A DNA stretch of 43,910 nt, from the NCBI GenBank assembly GCA_016782445.1, contig JADHYM010000007.1, positions 1-43,910 of the forward strand, written 5' to 3'. The DNA is from Candidatus Omnitrophota bacterium (GTDB lineage: Bacteria; Omnitrophota; Gorgyraeia; JABMRN01; RBG-13-46-9). A program made the position numbers and the translations under genes. This document shows, piece after piece, positions 1 through 9,335 of the stretch. Each line of letters starts with the position of its first letter. The stretch's first letter is position 1. The notes under the pieces are model-generated. The model was not told where the DNA came from, made no database searches, and saw only the letters and a list, made by a program, of their open reading frames with translations.

Positions 1-4
1 TAAA

Positions 5-37
5 CCCAGCACTTATTTTGATAAAATAAGTGCTGGG
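5..37. terminator. Terminator-like hairpin CCCAGCACTTATTTT-N-AAAATAAGTGCTGGG, near-copy of the one at 2017-2056
   Basis: Near-perfect inverted repeat; no strong T-tract on either side, so terminator function is uncertain. Confidence 0.5.
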
Positions 38-245
38 GAGAAATCTTAAATACACCAATTGCCGTGTCCGCCAGAGGCGGATCAGCCTCGGGCTGAAGCC
101 ACAAAATTCGTCTGAAAGGTCGCGCCGCATCCATCCTGCCTCTATGGCAATGCCCGTAACCCTCTATTAATCAAGCCGCCGGAAGGACGCCGATTTACAG
201 CCTAATACTAATATAGTAGCGCTGGAGAAAAAGGCGTGCAAATGC

Positions 246-273
246 TTGACAAAGCTAACTATTGTGGTATACT
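246..273 (+). promoter_or_regulatory. sigma70-type promoter, TTGACA-16 nt-TATACT with extended -10 (TGG)
   Basis: Consensus hexamers upstream of the porin CDS. Confidence 0.6.
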
Positions 274-484
274 TTTATCAAAAGTTAGTTGCTTACAGTG
301 TCTATACCGTCACGTGTGCTCTTCAAAAAAGGCCAGGAAAGGGGGGAGGAAATAAATTCATTATATTAGGCTACATAAGTACAAGTGATGATATGGTTAT
401 ATAGAAAACAATAAACTAGGCCAATAGTATTACATTAAGAAACGGACTTATACAATTGGCGATTTTTTATAAGGAGGAAAAATA

Positions 485-1996
485 ATGAGATTATTACGTA
501 CAATATGTGTTATGGCACTAGTCGTGGGGCTTGCCTCAGGCGCTTACGCCGCGACACAAAGCGTAAAAATTTCCGGTGATCTAGAAGCCCGGGGATTTTT
601 TAGAAACAACTGGGCAATCGGATATAACGGAGATACAGCCGCGACAGCTGCGGGCTTGCTGACTACCGGAGTAAACAGACCCAGTCAAAACTGGCTCATG
701 TCGACAGCCGAGATCCAATTAGACGCGGATCTTACTGACAACGTAGCCGCGGTAATTCGCCTAGTTAACGAGCGCGATTGGGAAGTAACCGCACCGCTAG
801 CCGGTTCAAGAGTAGGCACTACCAATTTGGCTCAAAATGGCCGAGGTTTATACGCTGTACAGAACGATGATCAGTATGATATAGGCGTAGACCTTGCTTA
901 TATCGAGCTCAGGGAATTCTTGTATTCCCCGCTTACGTTAAGAGTAGGTCGTCAGGACCTGTGGTTCGGCAGAGGTTTCATTATCGGCAGAAACCAGAGA
1001 AATCCGAACAACATTCAGGCTCCGGAATACACGGCTTACAACTCTTTTGACTCGATTCGAGCCACGTTAGACTATGATCCCTGGACAATCGATGTTGTGT
1101 ATGCAACAATACGCAATAATGGCGTCCAGATGAACGCTGATGTGGACCTCATAGGAACTAACATCGGATACATCTTTGACTCGTGGAACGCTGAAGCTGA
1201 ATCTTACTTTTGGTACAAATCAGATAAGCAAACCCTATCGACAATGCAAGCCAATAACAGCGACGTGTATACATTCGGAGCGCGCGGCAGCTTTGATCCG
1301 ATAGAAAATCTTACAGTTCTGGCTGAAGGCGCCATGCAGACCGGCAATATCATTTTAAGTGATATTCAAATCGAAAGAAGGAAACGTTTCGGTATGGCCG
1401 CGGACATCGAAGTTGAAAGCAGGCATTTTAAGGACAGTTTTGCCTGGAAGCCGGTCATCAGCGCAGAGTATATTTTCTACTCTGGCGACAGGGAAGCTGA
1501 CAGATTCGATGATGAAACAAGAGCGCGACCAGGGCAAACGGGGAATGGCAATTTTGAGGCCCCAGGCACTACTGGTAACTGGTATACTGGATGGGATCCG
1601 ATGTATAGAGGTAAATTTGACACTGCCTACCGTGAATTTATAGGCACTTACTATGCAACATGGCAGTATCCTGTGAGGCCAAGGGCTTATCAATCATGCG
1701 CAGACGCTTCATACACGAACCAGCACCAGGCAATCGCGAAGGCTACGATCGAACCTATGGATGATTTAATGATTCAAGGTAAGGTTGCTTTCTTCTGGTT
1801 GGACCATTTAATTACTTCTATGGAACCATTCAGAAACCAGTTCGTAGGAACAGAGTTCGACGCGCAGCTTTCATGGGATTACACCGAAGACGTGAACTTT
1901 GGCCTTTTGGGTGCGTGGTTTATACCCGGTACTATTTATGATGATCGTAACAACAATGCTACCGAGGTTGTCGGTCACGTCAGCGTAGATTTCTAA
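485..1996 (+). CDS. Outer-membrane beta-barrel porin, alginate-export-like
   Basis: Signal peptide MRLLRTICVMALVVGLASGAYA; alternating beta-barrel pattern; motif LTLRVGRQDLWFGRGFIIGRN typical of alginate-export-like porins; RBS aaggagg. Confidence 0.7.
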   Translation: MRLLRTICVMALVVGLASGAYAATQSVKISGDLEARGFFRNNWAIGYNGDTAATAAGLLTTGVNRPSQNWLMSTAEIQLDADLTDNVAAVIRLVNERDWEVTAPLAGSRVGTTNLAQNGRGLYAVQNDDQYDIGVDLAYIELREFLYSPLTLRVGRQDLWFGRGFIIGRNQRNPNNIQAPEYTAYNSFDSIRATLDYDPWTIDVVYATIRNNGVQMNADVDLIGTNIGYIFDSWNAEAESYFWYKSDKQTLSTMQANNSDVYTFGARGSFDPIENLTVLAEGAMQTGNIILSDIQIERRKRFGMAADIEVESRHFKDSFAWKPVISAEYIFYSGDREADRFDDETRARPGQTGNGNFEAPGTTGNWYTGWDPMYRGKFDTAYREFIGTYYATWQYPVRPRAYQSCADASYTNQHQAIAKATIEPMDDLMIQGKVAFFWLDHLITSMEPFRNQFVGTEFDAQLSWDYTEDVNFGLLGAWFIPGTIYDDRNNNATEVVGHVSVDF

Positions 1997-2016
1997 CTTT
2001 TGATTGTTTAGTTTAA

Positions 2017-2056
2017 CCCAGCACTAATTTTATTCAAAATTAGTGCTGGGTTTTTT
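2017..2056 (+). terminator. Rho-independent terminator of the porin gene
   Basis: CCCAGCACTAATTTT-attc-AAAATTAGTGCTGGG followed by TTTTTT. Confidence 0.9.
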
Positions 2057-2100
2057 ATTGACCTTTTTCTTAAGGTACATTAGAATATACCTATTAATAA

Positions 2101-2183
2101 GGTCCTTCTGCGCCTTAGGCGCATCAGGATCAATTCGCACTTATAACTTATGTCGCACAGGTGCTCCATAAGTTATGTGCTCA
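2101..2183. repeat. Structured intergenic element: GGTCCTTC-[hairpin]-TCAGGATC followed by a second hairpin; motif shared with 11098-11180
   Basis: TGCGCC-TTA-GGCGCA hairpin inside GGTCCTTC/TCAGGATC flanks; GCACttATAACTTATG/CATAAGTTATGTGC hairpin downstream. Confidence 0.5.
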
Positions 2184-2196
2184 TTGGAGGTGGGGT

Positions 2197-2379
2197 ATGA
2201 ATTTAGCTACTGGCGCGCTTGTTTTCTCAGGATTTTTCTTTATAGTTTTAGGTGTCGCTTCGAAGATTATGGGGTGTTCGCTTTTATCGCCTTTTGTTCA
2301 GTCCACGCTCGGGTACTTTGTCGGGGCCAATACCTGTATTTTACTTGCCCTTATAATCGATAAATTTGATAAACGCTAA
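2197..2379 (+). CDS. Small two-TM membrane protein
   Basis: Start placed at ATG 2197 behind GGAGG; hydrophobic segments FSGFFFIVLGVAS and YFVGANTCILLALII. Confidence 0.55.
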   Translation: MNLATGALVFSGFFFIVLGVASKIMGCSLLSPFVQSTLGYFVGANTCILLALIIDKFDKR

Positions 2380-2406
2380 GAATTCAATCTCGGCCAAAAC
2401 TTACGC

Positions 2407-3126
2407 ATGAGAAAAATAGCCTTTTTGATTGCAGTGGCTATTCTTATAGCCATTTCAGTTTATTTTTTCAAAGATAAGATCCTTTCTTTTGTAAAAGGAC
2501 CAAAGCCCGTTTTGGTCAAAATAATAAAACATTTTCCCTTTACCAAAGAAAATTCTCTTAAAGAATGGGAAGAGAAGGTGTTGAAAGGTAAGGTCGTATA
2601 CGCGCTTGAGCAGCGCGACCCGAACTCATACGTGCGCGCCTCTTCAGATAATACCGCTTCTGCTCTTTATTATAAGATCAAACTTGATATTAGCAACAAC
2701 CCTGTAATAGAGTGGAAATGGCGCGTGGACGAATTTCCGAAGCGGAAGTTTCCTGAAACTTTAAGCGGTAAGAAGGAGGAGGACTTTGCGGCGCGTGTGT
2801 ATATCATGTTTCCCGCTGCTTTTTTTACAGGGTCCAAGGTCGTAGAATACATCTGGTCCGAAACAATCCCCGAAGGAACGCATGGCACGAGCGGTTATTC
2901 AAAAAACATAAAACTTTTGGTGCTTGAAAAAGGCTCTTCGGACGGCGAATGGCGTTTTGAAAAAAGGAATATATACGAGGACTATCTTAAGCTATTCGGT
3001 AAGCGCCCCAAGTTAAACATAGGCGCCATCGCTTTTATGACAGACGCCGATTCGACTAAAACAAGCGCGAGCGCGACGTACGATGAGATAAAAATAGGCT
3101 ACGAAAAGAAAGAGGACGCAAAATGA
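2407..3126 (+). CDS. DUF3047-like secreted/anchored protein
   Basis: N-terminal TM; body resembles DUF3047 (VIEWKWRVDEFP ... DFAARVYIMF ... IGAIAFMTDADSTKTSASATYDEIKI). Confidence 0.7.
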   Translation: MRKIAFLIAVAILIAISVYFFKDKILSFVKGPKPVLVKIIKHFPFTKENSLKEWEEKVLKGKVVYALEQRDPNSYVRASSDNTASALYYKIKLDISNNPVIEWKWRVDEFPKRKFPETLSGKKEEDFAARVYIMFPAAFFTGSKVVEYIWSETIPEGTHGTSGYSKNIKLLVLEKGSSDGEWRFEKRNIYEDYLKLFGKRPKLNIGAIAFMTDADSTKTSASATYDEIKIGYEKKEDAK

Positions 3127-3554
3127 AGAAGATAAGATTTAAGAAAATTACGAACAATCCTTTGCAGAAAAGGTATCTCTTTGTAATCATTCTGGCTATG
3201 GCAGTGCCTCTTGTAATAATGGCAGGATGTCTTTACTACCTCATATTCCAGCTAATGGCAGAACAGCTGGGAATTCCGGAATCCATTGCTTATAACCTTT
3301 TTCCGGTCGTGAATCAGGTAAATACGATTCTTCTCATAGCGCTCCCGCCGGTAATAATAGTGCTTTTTGCGCTTGGGCTAGTGCTTTCGCACCGCCTCAT
3401 CGGGCCTTTGAACAGGCTCGAAAACGATCTAAAACAGATAGCCGAAGGAGATTATTCTATAAGGCTTGCAATGAGAAAAGATGATGACCTGAAGCCAATC
3501 GCGAACGCTATTAATATAATAATTGATAAGCTGGAGAAAAAAAGTGATTCATAA
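3123..3554 (+). CDS. Membrane protein with a stand-alone HAMP domain
   Basis: Two TM segments followed by RLIGPLNRLENDLKQIAEGDYSIRL; no kinase or MCP domain follows. Confidence 0.7.
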   Translation: MKKIRFKKITNNPLQKRYLFVIILAMAVPLVIMAGCLYYLIFQLMAEQLGIPESIAYNLFPVVNQVNTILLIALPPVIIVLFALGLVLSHRLIGPLNRLENDLKQIAEGDYSIRLAMRKDDDLKPIANAINIIIDKLEKKSDS

Positions 3555-4341
3555 AACAGCCATTGTTTCCAAAAATGCGAAAATAGATAAAAGTGTGGAA
3601 ATCGGTCCCTATGCAATCATAGAAGGCGATTGTGTATTAGAGAAAAATGTAAAAATCTACGCCCACGCTTATATAGCGGGCGGTACGGAAATAAAAGAAG
3701 AGACCGAGGTACACATGGGTGCGGTCCTTGGGCATGCCCCGCAGGATCTGGCATATGAGGGAAAAAAGACGTTTCTCAAAATAGGAAAGAAAAATATAAT
3801 AAGGGAATACGTAACGGTTCACCGCGGTACCAAGGAAGGAACATCTACTATTATAGGTGACGAGAATTTTTTGATGGGGCTTTCGCATGTGGGACACAAT
3901 TGCAACATAGGGAATAAAGTCGTTTTAGCAAACGGGGCGCTTCTCGCCGGCTACATAAACGTCGGTGACGCTGCGTTCATATCAGGCAACGTAGTGGTGC
4001 ATCAATTCTGCAATATAGGCACGCTATCTATAATAGGAGGGTTTTCCGGGGTTAACAAGGACGTTCCTCCGTACATGGCCGTGCGCGGCCCCTCAAGCGT
4101 GTGGTCAGTGAACCTCGTAGGGCTTAGAAGGGCGGGGTTTGACAGAAGCGTAATGCGGGATATGCGCGAGGCTTTCAGACTAATCTATAAAGAGGGCCTT
4201 AATACGAAGCAGGCCGTAGAAAAGATATTGGAAAAGAAACCCGGTAAAGAGATCATGCATCTTGTTGAATTTATCAAAAATTCCAAAAGAGGCATATGTA
4301 AATACAGGTATACACCGGACGATAAAGAGTATTTTAAATAA
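3544..4341 (+). CDS. lpxA: Acyl-ACP--UDP-N-acetylglucosamine O-acyltransferase (GTG start)
   Basis: Hexapeptide left-handed beta-helix; IHKTAIVSKNAKIDKSVEIGPYAIIEG; SHVGHNCNIGNKVVLANGALLAG; C-terminal helical domain. Confidence 0.92.
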   Translation: MIHKTAIVSKNAKIDKSVEIGPYAIIEGDCVLEKNVKIYAHAYIAGGTEIKEETEVHMGAVLGHAPQDLAYEGKKTFLKIGKKNIIREYVTVHRGTKEGTSTIIGDENFLMGLSHVGHNCNIGNKVVLANGALLAGYINVGDAAFISGNVVVHQFCNIGTLSIIGGFSGVNKDVPPYMAVRGPSSVWSVNLVGLRRAGFDRSVMRDMREAFRLIYKEGLNTKQAVEKILEKKPGKEIMHLVEFIKNSKRGICKYRYTPDDKEYFK

Positions 4342-4352
4342 GGAGGTACAAG

Positions 4353-4718
4353 ATGGCAAAGAAGAACAAGCAGGATTGGCACGATGATTTCTCGAACACC
4401 CTTGACGAAACGAAGAAACGCCTGAAGCAATTCGGCGAGGACCTGGGCGTCTGGGCCAAAAAAGGCGAAAAAGAAATAGTGAAGGCCTCGCAGGCCGGCA
4501 AGGCGCAGATAGATATTTTAAGCCTCAACGTGAAAAAGGAAAAGCTCTATTATGACTTGGGCAAGAAAGTAGTCGCTCTAAACGCAAAGAAAAAACTCGG
4601 GATCCCGGAGCTTGAGTCTTTCTGGAAGAAGCTTCGCCAGCTACAAAAGGACGCCCGCAAAAGAAAACAAGCACTTCATGCCGTCACCCACTCCGGGAAC
4701 AAAAGAAAACGCAGTTAA
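4353..4718 (+). CDS. Small Lys-rich helical/coiled-coil protein
   Basis: RBS aaggagg; charged helical composition; no domain recognised. Confidence 0.55.
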   Translation: MAKKNKQDWHDDFSNTLDETKKRLKQFGEDLGVWAKKGEKEIVKASQAGKAQIDILSLNVKKEKLYYDLGKKVVALNAKKKLGIPELESFWKKLRQLQKDARKRKQALHAVTHSGNKRKRS

Positions 4719-5790
4719 GTATAACCGCCTGAAGGTAAAATTCAGGCTCGCTGGGATAGCTTTTACCGCGCTTTATCTTTTGTTTTTTCAAGCCCTTCTT
4801 TCCCGGTGGCTTGAGGAATCAGCACTTGGCTTTTCAGGCCAATTCTATATAGCGCTTATTCTGTACCTTGCGGGATTCGGCGTGGTTTATTATATAGTCG
4901 ATTTTCCGCTAAGCCTCGCAGGCGGCTTTTTACTCGAACGCCGGTTCAGTCTTTCTTCCATAAGCTTTGCGAATTGGCTAAAGGATAATCTCAAGGCTTC
5001 AGTGATCTCGTCTATCTTTTTTGCCTTTTTCATTTTAGCCCTATATTTTCTGTTAAGAAGCGCACCCCGCGCCTGGTGGTACTTGATAACAGTCTTCTAT
5101 TTTTTTGCCACTATTTTTATGGCACGAATAGGGCCCCTTATCCTTATCCCGCTTTTTTTTAAATACTCGCCTGTTGAGGAAGGTTTAAAAAAAGATATAA
5201 TCGAACTTTCGAAAAAGTGCGACATAAAGCTCCTCAACGTCTATAAGATAAATTTTAGCTCGAAAACGAAAAAATTAAACGCTGCGCTTACAGGGCTCGG
5301 AAAATCCAGGCGCGTGATCCTCGCAGATAATCTCATCAGGGAATTCTCAAATGACGAAATAAAAGGTGTTCTGGCCCACGAGTTTGCCCATCATAAATAT
5401 ATGCATATATGGAAGCTTCTATTGTTCGGGTTCCTGGCGACAGGCATTTCTTTTTATTTTCTCTTTTTGGCTTCGCCAAATATCGCGAGAGTGCTAAATG
5501 CAAACGCGATTTATGACATAAGGCTATTGCCGGCGTACCTCTTTGTTCTCTTTTTGATTAGCCTGGTTATCATGCCGATACAGAACTGGTTTTCGCGGAT
5601 TCTTGAGCGCGAGGCAGACGCGTTCGCACTTAAAATAACGGCTGACAAGGATACCTTCATAAGCCTCATGCAGAAACTCGGCGATTATAATTTAGCTGAT
5701 CCCAACCCCCCTAAGCTCGTCAAGATCATCTTTTACAGTCACCCTCCTATCTCCGAACGCATCGAGTTCGCGAAAGCTTTCAAAACTTAA
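4678..5790 (+). CDS. M48 (Ste24/CAAX-protease-like) integral membrane metallopeptidase
   Basis: HEFAHHKYMH zinc motif, multiple TMs, downstream EREADAFAL; start probably ATG 4678. Confidence 0.88.
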   Translation: MPSPTPGTKENAVKYNRLKVKFRLAGIAFTALYLLFFQALLSRWLEESALGFSGQFYIALILYLAGFGVVYYIVDFPLSLAGGFLLERRFSLSSISFANWLKDNLKASVISSIFFAFFILALYFLLRSAPRAWWYLITVFYFFATIFMARIGPLILIPLFFKYSPVEEGLKKDIIELSKKCDIKLLNVYKINFSSKTKKLNAALTGLGKSRRVILADNLIREFSNDEIKGVLAHEFAHHKYMHIWKLLLFGFLATGISFYFLFLASPNIARVLNANAIYDIRLLPAYLFVLFLISLVIMPIQNWFSRILEREADAFALKITADKDTFISLMQKLGDYNLADPNPPKLVKIIFYSHPPISERIEFAKAFKT

Positions 5791-5798
5791 GCAGAGTT

Positions 5799-5932
5799 AG
5801 CTTCCGAAGGGCGTCTACCTCGCTGCTCACCCCATCTATTGTGATAAAAATCTCAAAATGTCGCTGGCGAGGGTGAAAGATATACGAGTTCGGCGCAAAA
5901 GTTCGCCTCTCGGTAGGCGCCCTCCGGAAGCT
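5799..5932. repeat. Large nested stem-loop closed by a 21-nt imperfect inverted repeat
   Basis: AGCTTCCGAAGGGCGTCTACC (5799-5819) pairs with GGTAGGCGCCCTCCGGAAGCT (5912-5932), two non-Watson-Crick positions; two internal hairpins. Confidence 0.6.
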
Positions 5933-5939
5933 TTATGCA

Positions 5940-5986
5940 CGCAACCGATGAACGCAACCGTTTCTCGCGACGCAACCGTAACCGCC
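5940..5986. repeat. CGCAACCG-type repeat, related to 10877-10986
   Basis: CGCAACCGATGAACGCAACCGTTTCTCGCGACGC resembles CACAACCGATAAACGCAACCGTTTCGCAGGACGC at 10935; its 3' part matches the reverse complement of 10877-10904. Confidence 0.6.
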
Positions 5987-6008
5987 CGACGGATAACGGA
6001 TTTATTTC

Positions 6009-6036
6009 TTGACAAATAAAATATATCTGATAAACT
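6009..6036 (+). promoter_or_regulatory. Promoter of the riboflavin operon, TTGACA-16-TAAACT
   Basis: Located just upstream of the FMN riboswitch. Confidence 0.55.
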
Positions 6037-6045
6037 AATATCACG

Positions 6046-6211
6046 ATCTTCGGGGTGAGGCGGAACTCCTCAACCGGTAGTAAACCCCGGTACAAATCAA
6101 ATGCGCGGCATTTGTTATTTGTAACGGCGTAAAGCCTACGAGCTTCGAGTAATTCGGGGCAGATCCGGTGAAATTCCGGGGCCGATGGTATAGTCCAGAT
6201 AGAAGAAGAAT
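6046..6211 (+). ncRNA. FMN (RFN) riboswitch with an extended internal arm
   Basis: ATCTTCGGGG ... ACCGGTAGT ... AAGCCTACGAGC ... GGGGCAGATCCGGTGAAATTCCGGGGCCGATGGTATAGTCCAGATAGAAGAAGAAT; located upstream of ribBA. Confidence 0.93.
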
Positions 6212-6229
6212 CGCAAATGAAGTTTATTT

Positions 6230-6252
6230 AAATCCCCGAAGTTTTTCGGGGA
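6230..6252 (+). terminator. Attenuator/terminator hairpin of the FMN riboswitch
   Basis: AAATCCCCGAA-gttt-TTCGGGGATTT between riboswitch and ribBA ATG. Confidence 0.7.
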
Positions 6253-6276
6253 TTTTACATTTTATAACAAAAAAAT

Positions 6277-7476
6277 ATGCAACTAAACACTATAAAAGAA
6301 GTAATAGGCGACCTTAAAAAGGGAAAAATGTGCATCGTAATCGACGATGCTTCGAGAGAAAATGAGGGCGACCTCATAATGGCCGCTTCGAAGGCAAGCC
6401 CGGAGGCCATTAATTTCATGACAAAGTACGGCCGTGGCCTCATATGTGTTCCCATGGAGGAGGCGGCTCTTGAAAGGCTTGGCCTCTATCCCATGTCGAG
6501 CGAGCGCCGAGACGCGTTTAAAACGGCCTGGATTATTTCGGTAGACGCCAAATCCGGCGTTACGACCGGAATATCGGCCCACGACCGCGCGCGTACAATA
6601 AAGCTCCTTTCCGGAAAAACCTCAAAGGCGAAGGATTTTATAAAGCCCGGCCATGTTTTTCCCCTGGCCGGAAAGCCGGGCGGGGTTCTGGTGCGCGCGG
6701 GGCACACAGAAGCCTGTATAGATTTCTTAAAGCTCGCTAAAATTCCCCCCACCGGCGTAATCTGCGAAATCATGAATGAAGACGGAACTATGGCGCGCAT
6801 GAAAGAACTCCTCGGGTTCGGAAAAAAACACGGACTGAAAATATGCGCGATAGCAGATCTTATAAAATATCGAACCAGATACGGCACTCTTATAGAAAAG
6901 ATAGCGGAAACCGTGATACCTACCAAATTCGGAACCTTCAGGGCGGTTGCCTACAAATCCAAAATTACAGGTGACCATCAGATCGCTCTCTTGATGGGCG
7001 ATGTTTCTAAGGATGTGTCCTTAGTGAGGGTTCATTCCCAGTGTATAACAGGAGACACGTTTCATTCGCTACGGTGCGATTGCGGCAATCAGCTTGAAAT
7101 AGCGCTTTCGGTAATCGCAAAAAACAAAAAAGGCGTGCTTCTCTATCTTTGCCAGGAGGGCCGTGGCATCGGCCTCGGGAACAAAATAAAAGCGTACGCA
7201 CTTCAGGATAAGGGACTCGATACGGTCCAGGCCAACGAATTGCTTGGCTTCAAGCCGGATCTAAGAGATTACGGCATAGGCGCGCAGATATTGGTGGATC
7301 TGGGGCTTAAAAAAATAAGGCTTCTCACAAATAATCCTCAAAAGATCGTGGGACTGGAAGGGTACGGCATAGAAATAGTCGAGCGCGTTCCCATAGAGGT
7401 AAAACCAACTAAGACAAATAAGCGTTACCTTAAGACGAAGAAACAAAAACTCGGGCACGTATTGAAACACGCTTAA
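6277..7476 (+). CDS. ribBA: Bifunctional DHBP synthase / GTP cyclohydrolase II
   Basis: RibB motif [17 protein letters not shown]; RibA motif [22 protein letters not shown] and [10 protein letters not shown]. Confidence 0.97.
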   Translation: MQLNTIKEVIGDLKKGKMCIVIDDASRENEGDLIMAASKASPEAINFMTKYGRGLICVPMEEAALERLGLYPMSSERRDAFKTAWIISVDAKSGVTTGISAHDRARTIKLLSGKTSKAKDFIKPGHVFPLAGKPGGVLVRAGHTEACIDFLKLAKIPPTGVICEIMNEDGTMARMKELLGFGKKHGLKICAIADLIKYRTRYGTLIEKIAETVIPTKFGTFRAVAYKSKITGDHQIALLMGDVSKDVSLVRVHSQCITGDTFHSLRCDCGNQLEIALSVIAKNKKGVLLYLCQEGRGIGLGNKIKAYALQDKGLDTVQANELLGFKPDLRDYGIGAQILVDLGLKKIRLLTNNPQKIVGLEGYGIEIVERVPIEVKPTKTNKRYLKTKKQKLGHVLKHA

Positions 7477-7481
7477 AAAAA

Positions 7482-7595
7482 TGATTACACAGATTTATTG
7501 CTTATAAAAATATGCAACTGAGATTACACAGATATTTCTGCTAATCTGTGTAATCTATAGTGCACAATTTTTTGAGCAAAAAATCGGCGTAATCA
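7482..7595. repeat. Palindromic intergenic element, copy A (~113 bp)
   Basis: Whole element is one imperfect palindrome with centre AGATTACACAGAT/ATCTGTGTAATCT and termini TGATTACAC.../...GTAATCA; second copy at 15567-15678. Confidence 0.85.
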
Positions 7596-7615
7596 AAATC
7601 AAAAGGGGGTATAGT

Positions 7616-8077
7616 ATGAAAATAGTAAAAGGTAACTTAATAGCAAAGGGTATGAAATTCGCCCTCGTGATCTCGAGGTTCAATGAATTTATCTCATCGA
7701 GGCTTCTCGTAGGAGCGCAAGAGGCGCTTATTCGGCACGGGGCAGATGAAAAGGATCTGGCCGTCATTTGGGTGCCGGGGTCTTTTGAGATTCCACCGAT
7801 CGCTTCAAAGCTTGTAAAATCAGATAAGTACGACGCTGTTATCTGCCTGGGTGCGGTCATAAAGGGCGAGACGCCACATTTTGATTACATCTCAAATGAG
7901 GCAGCAAAGGGCGTTGCGAATGTCGCGCTTACAGGTAAGGTGCCATGCATTTTTGGAGTCATAACGGCAGATACTCTGGAGCAGGCCATAGACCGCGCCG
8001 GCGCGAAAGGCGGAAATAAAGGGCGCGACGCAGCGCTTTCCGCGATCGAGATGGCTAGTCTCTATTCAAAGGTTTAA
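7616..8077 (+). CDS. ribH: 6,7-dimethyl-8-ribityllumazine synthase
   Basis: [41 protein letters not shown]-like; [24 protein letters not shown]. Confidence 0.96.
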   Translation: MKIVKGNLIAKGMKFALVISRFNEFISSRLLVGAQEALIRHGADEKDLAVIWVPGSFEIPPIASKLVKSDKYDAVICLGAVIKGETPHFDYISNEAAKGVANVALTGKVPCIFGVITADTLEQAIDRAGAKGGNKGRDAALSAIEMASLYSKV

Positions 8078-8081
8078 GCAT

Positions 8082-8492
8082 ATGCGTAACAGGACAAAAG
8101 CGCGCGAGTGCGCGCTTAAAATCTTATATGCGGCCGATATAACAAAAGATGCGCCCGGAGACTGTTCGGATATCTTCTGGCAAACCCACGAGGCAGTGAA
8201 AAAGGAAGTCAGGGATTTTACCGCGTTTATCACCGAAGGCGTCCAAAAGAACGGTAAATACATAGACTCGGTTATTACCAAATATGCCAAAAACTGGCAG
8301 CTTAAGAGAATGGCGACGATTGATCGAAATATACTGCGAATCTCCACGTTCGAGCTTTTATTTGCCGAAGATGTGCCGCCGAAAGTGTCCATAAACGAGG
8401 CGATAGAGATGGCCAAGAAATACGGCGACAAGGACTCCGGTAAATTCGTTAACGGCGTGTTGGATAAAATCAATAAAACGGAGCAAAAATGA
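8082..8492 (+). CDS. nusB: Transcription antitermination factor NusB
   Basis: MRNRTKARECALKILYAAD; IDRNILRISTFELLF; KVSINEAIEMAKKYGDKDSGKFVNGVLDKI. Confidence 0.95.
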   Translation: MRNRTKARECALKILYAADITKDAPGDCSDIFWQTHEAVKKEVRDFTAFITEGVQKNGKYIDSVITKYAKNWQLKRMATIDRNILRISTFELLFAEDVPPKVSINEAIEMAKKYGDKDSGKFVNGVLDKINKTEQK

Positions 8493-9331
8493 ACCAGCGT
8501 TACGCGGACCTGCACGTGCACACCTATTTTTCAGACGGCACCTTTTCACCCGAAGAGGTCGTAAGAACCGCTAAAGAAAAAGGCTTAGCTGCGATTGCTA
8601 TTTGCGACCATGACTCGGTTGATGGCATTTCACCCTGCATTAAACTGGCCGGAGAGGAACTGGAGATAATACCGGGCGTTGAGCTTACGGTAATAAAGGA
8701 ACGAAGAGAAGTGCATGTATTGGGCTATTTCGTGTCGTGGGAGGAGAAATGGTTTGTCGATACGCTAAAGGATCTTCAGGAAAAAAGGGTGAAGAGGATG
8801 CGTAAAATGATAGAGAAGCTTGCGCACCACGGGATAGACATAGACGCTGAAGAGCTTCTTGAAGAGTCGGGGCAGGGCTCGGTGGGGCGTTTACATCTTG
8901 CGCGCAAGATGGCCCAAACAGGTCAGATTCCAACCCTCCAAACGGCTTTTGATAAATATATAGGTGACCTGAAACCCTGCTACGTGGAGGATGTAGGGTT
9001 TGAAGCGACTCAAGCCGTGGATACAATAATAAGAGCGGGAGGCGTTCCGGTTATCGCGCATCCGGGTATTCTGGGAAACGATGACCTTGTCCGCAAGTTT
9101 ATACGATACGGGATACGTGGCATAGAGGCATTTCATATTGATCAATCTTCTTCCGTAAGCAAAAAATACCAAAAAATGGCAGAAGAAAACAATCTTTTAA
9201 TAACAGGTGGTTCGGATTGTCATGGCCTTGCCAAAAAAGAGGTCCTGATGGGCAAGGTAAAGGTGCCATATCCCGTCGTGGAAAGACTGAAAGAGGAAAG
9301 AGATCGCATAAGGAATAAGTCTGCGGGATAA
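8489..9331 (+). CDS. PHP-domain phosphoesterase (YciV/TrpH-type)
   Basis: ADLHVHTYFSDGTFSPEEVV; AICDHDSVDGI; GVPVIAHPG; GGSDCHG. Confidence 0.9.
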   Translation: MNQRYADLHVHTYFSDGTFSPEEVVRTAKEKGLAAIAICDHDSVDGISPCIKLAGEELEIIPGVELTVIKERREVHVLGYFVSWEEKWFVDTLKDLQEKRVKRMRKMIEKLAHHGIDIDAEELLEESGQGSVGRLHLARKMAQTGQIPTLQTAFDKYIGDLKPCYVEDVGFEATQAVDTIIRAGGVPVIAHPGILGNDDLVRKFIRYGIRGIEAFHIDQSSSVSKKYQKMAEENNLLITGGSDCHGLAKKEVLMGKVKVPYPVVERLKEERDRIRNKSAG

Positions 9332-9335
9332 AAAA

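Noticed and set aside
60-240. Possible c-di-GMP (GEMM-like) riboswitch from GGCAATGCCCG and GGACGC fragments
   Set aside because: Order and spacing do not match the GEMM consensus, and the region lies upstream of the recognisable promoter at 246-273.
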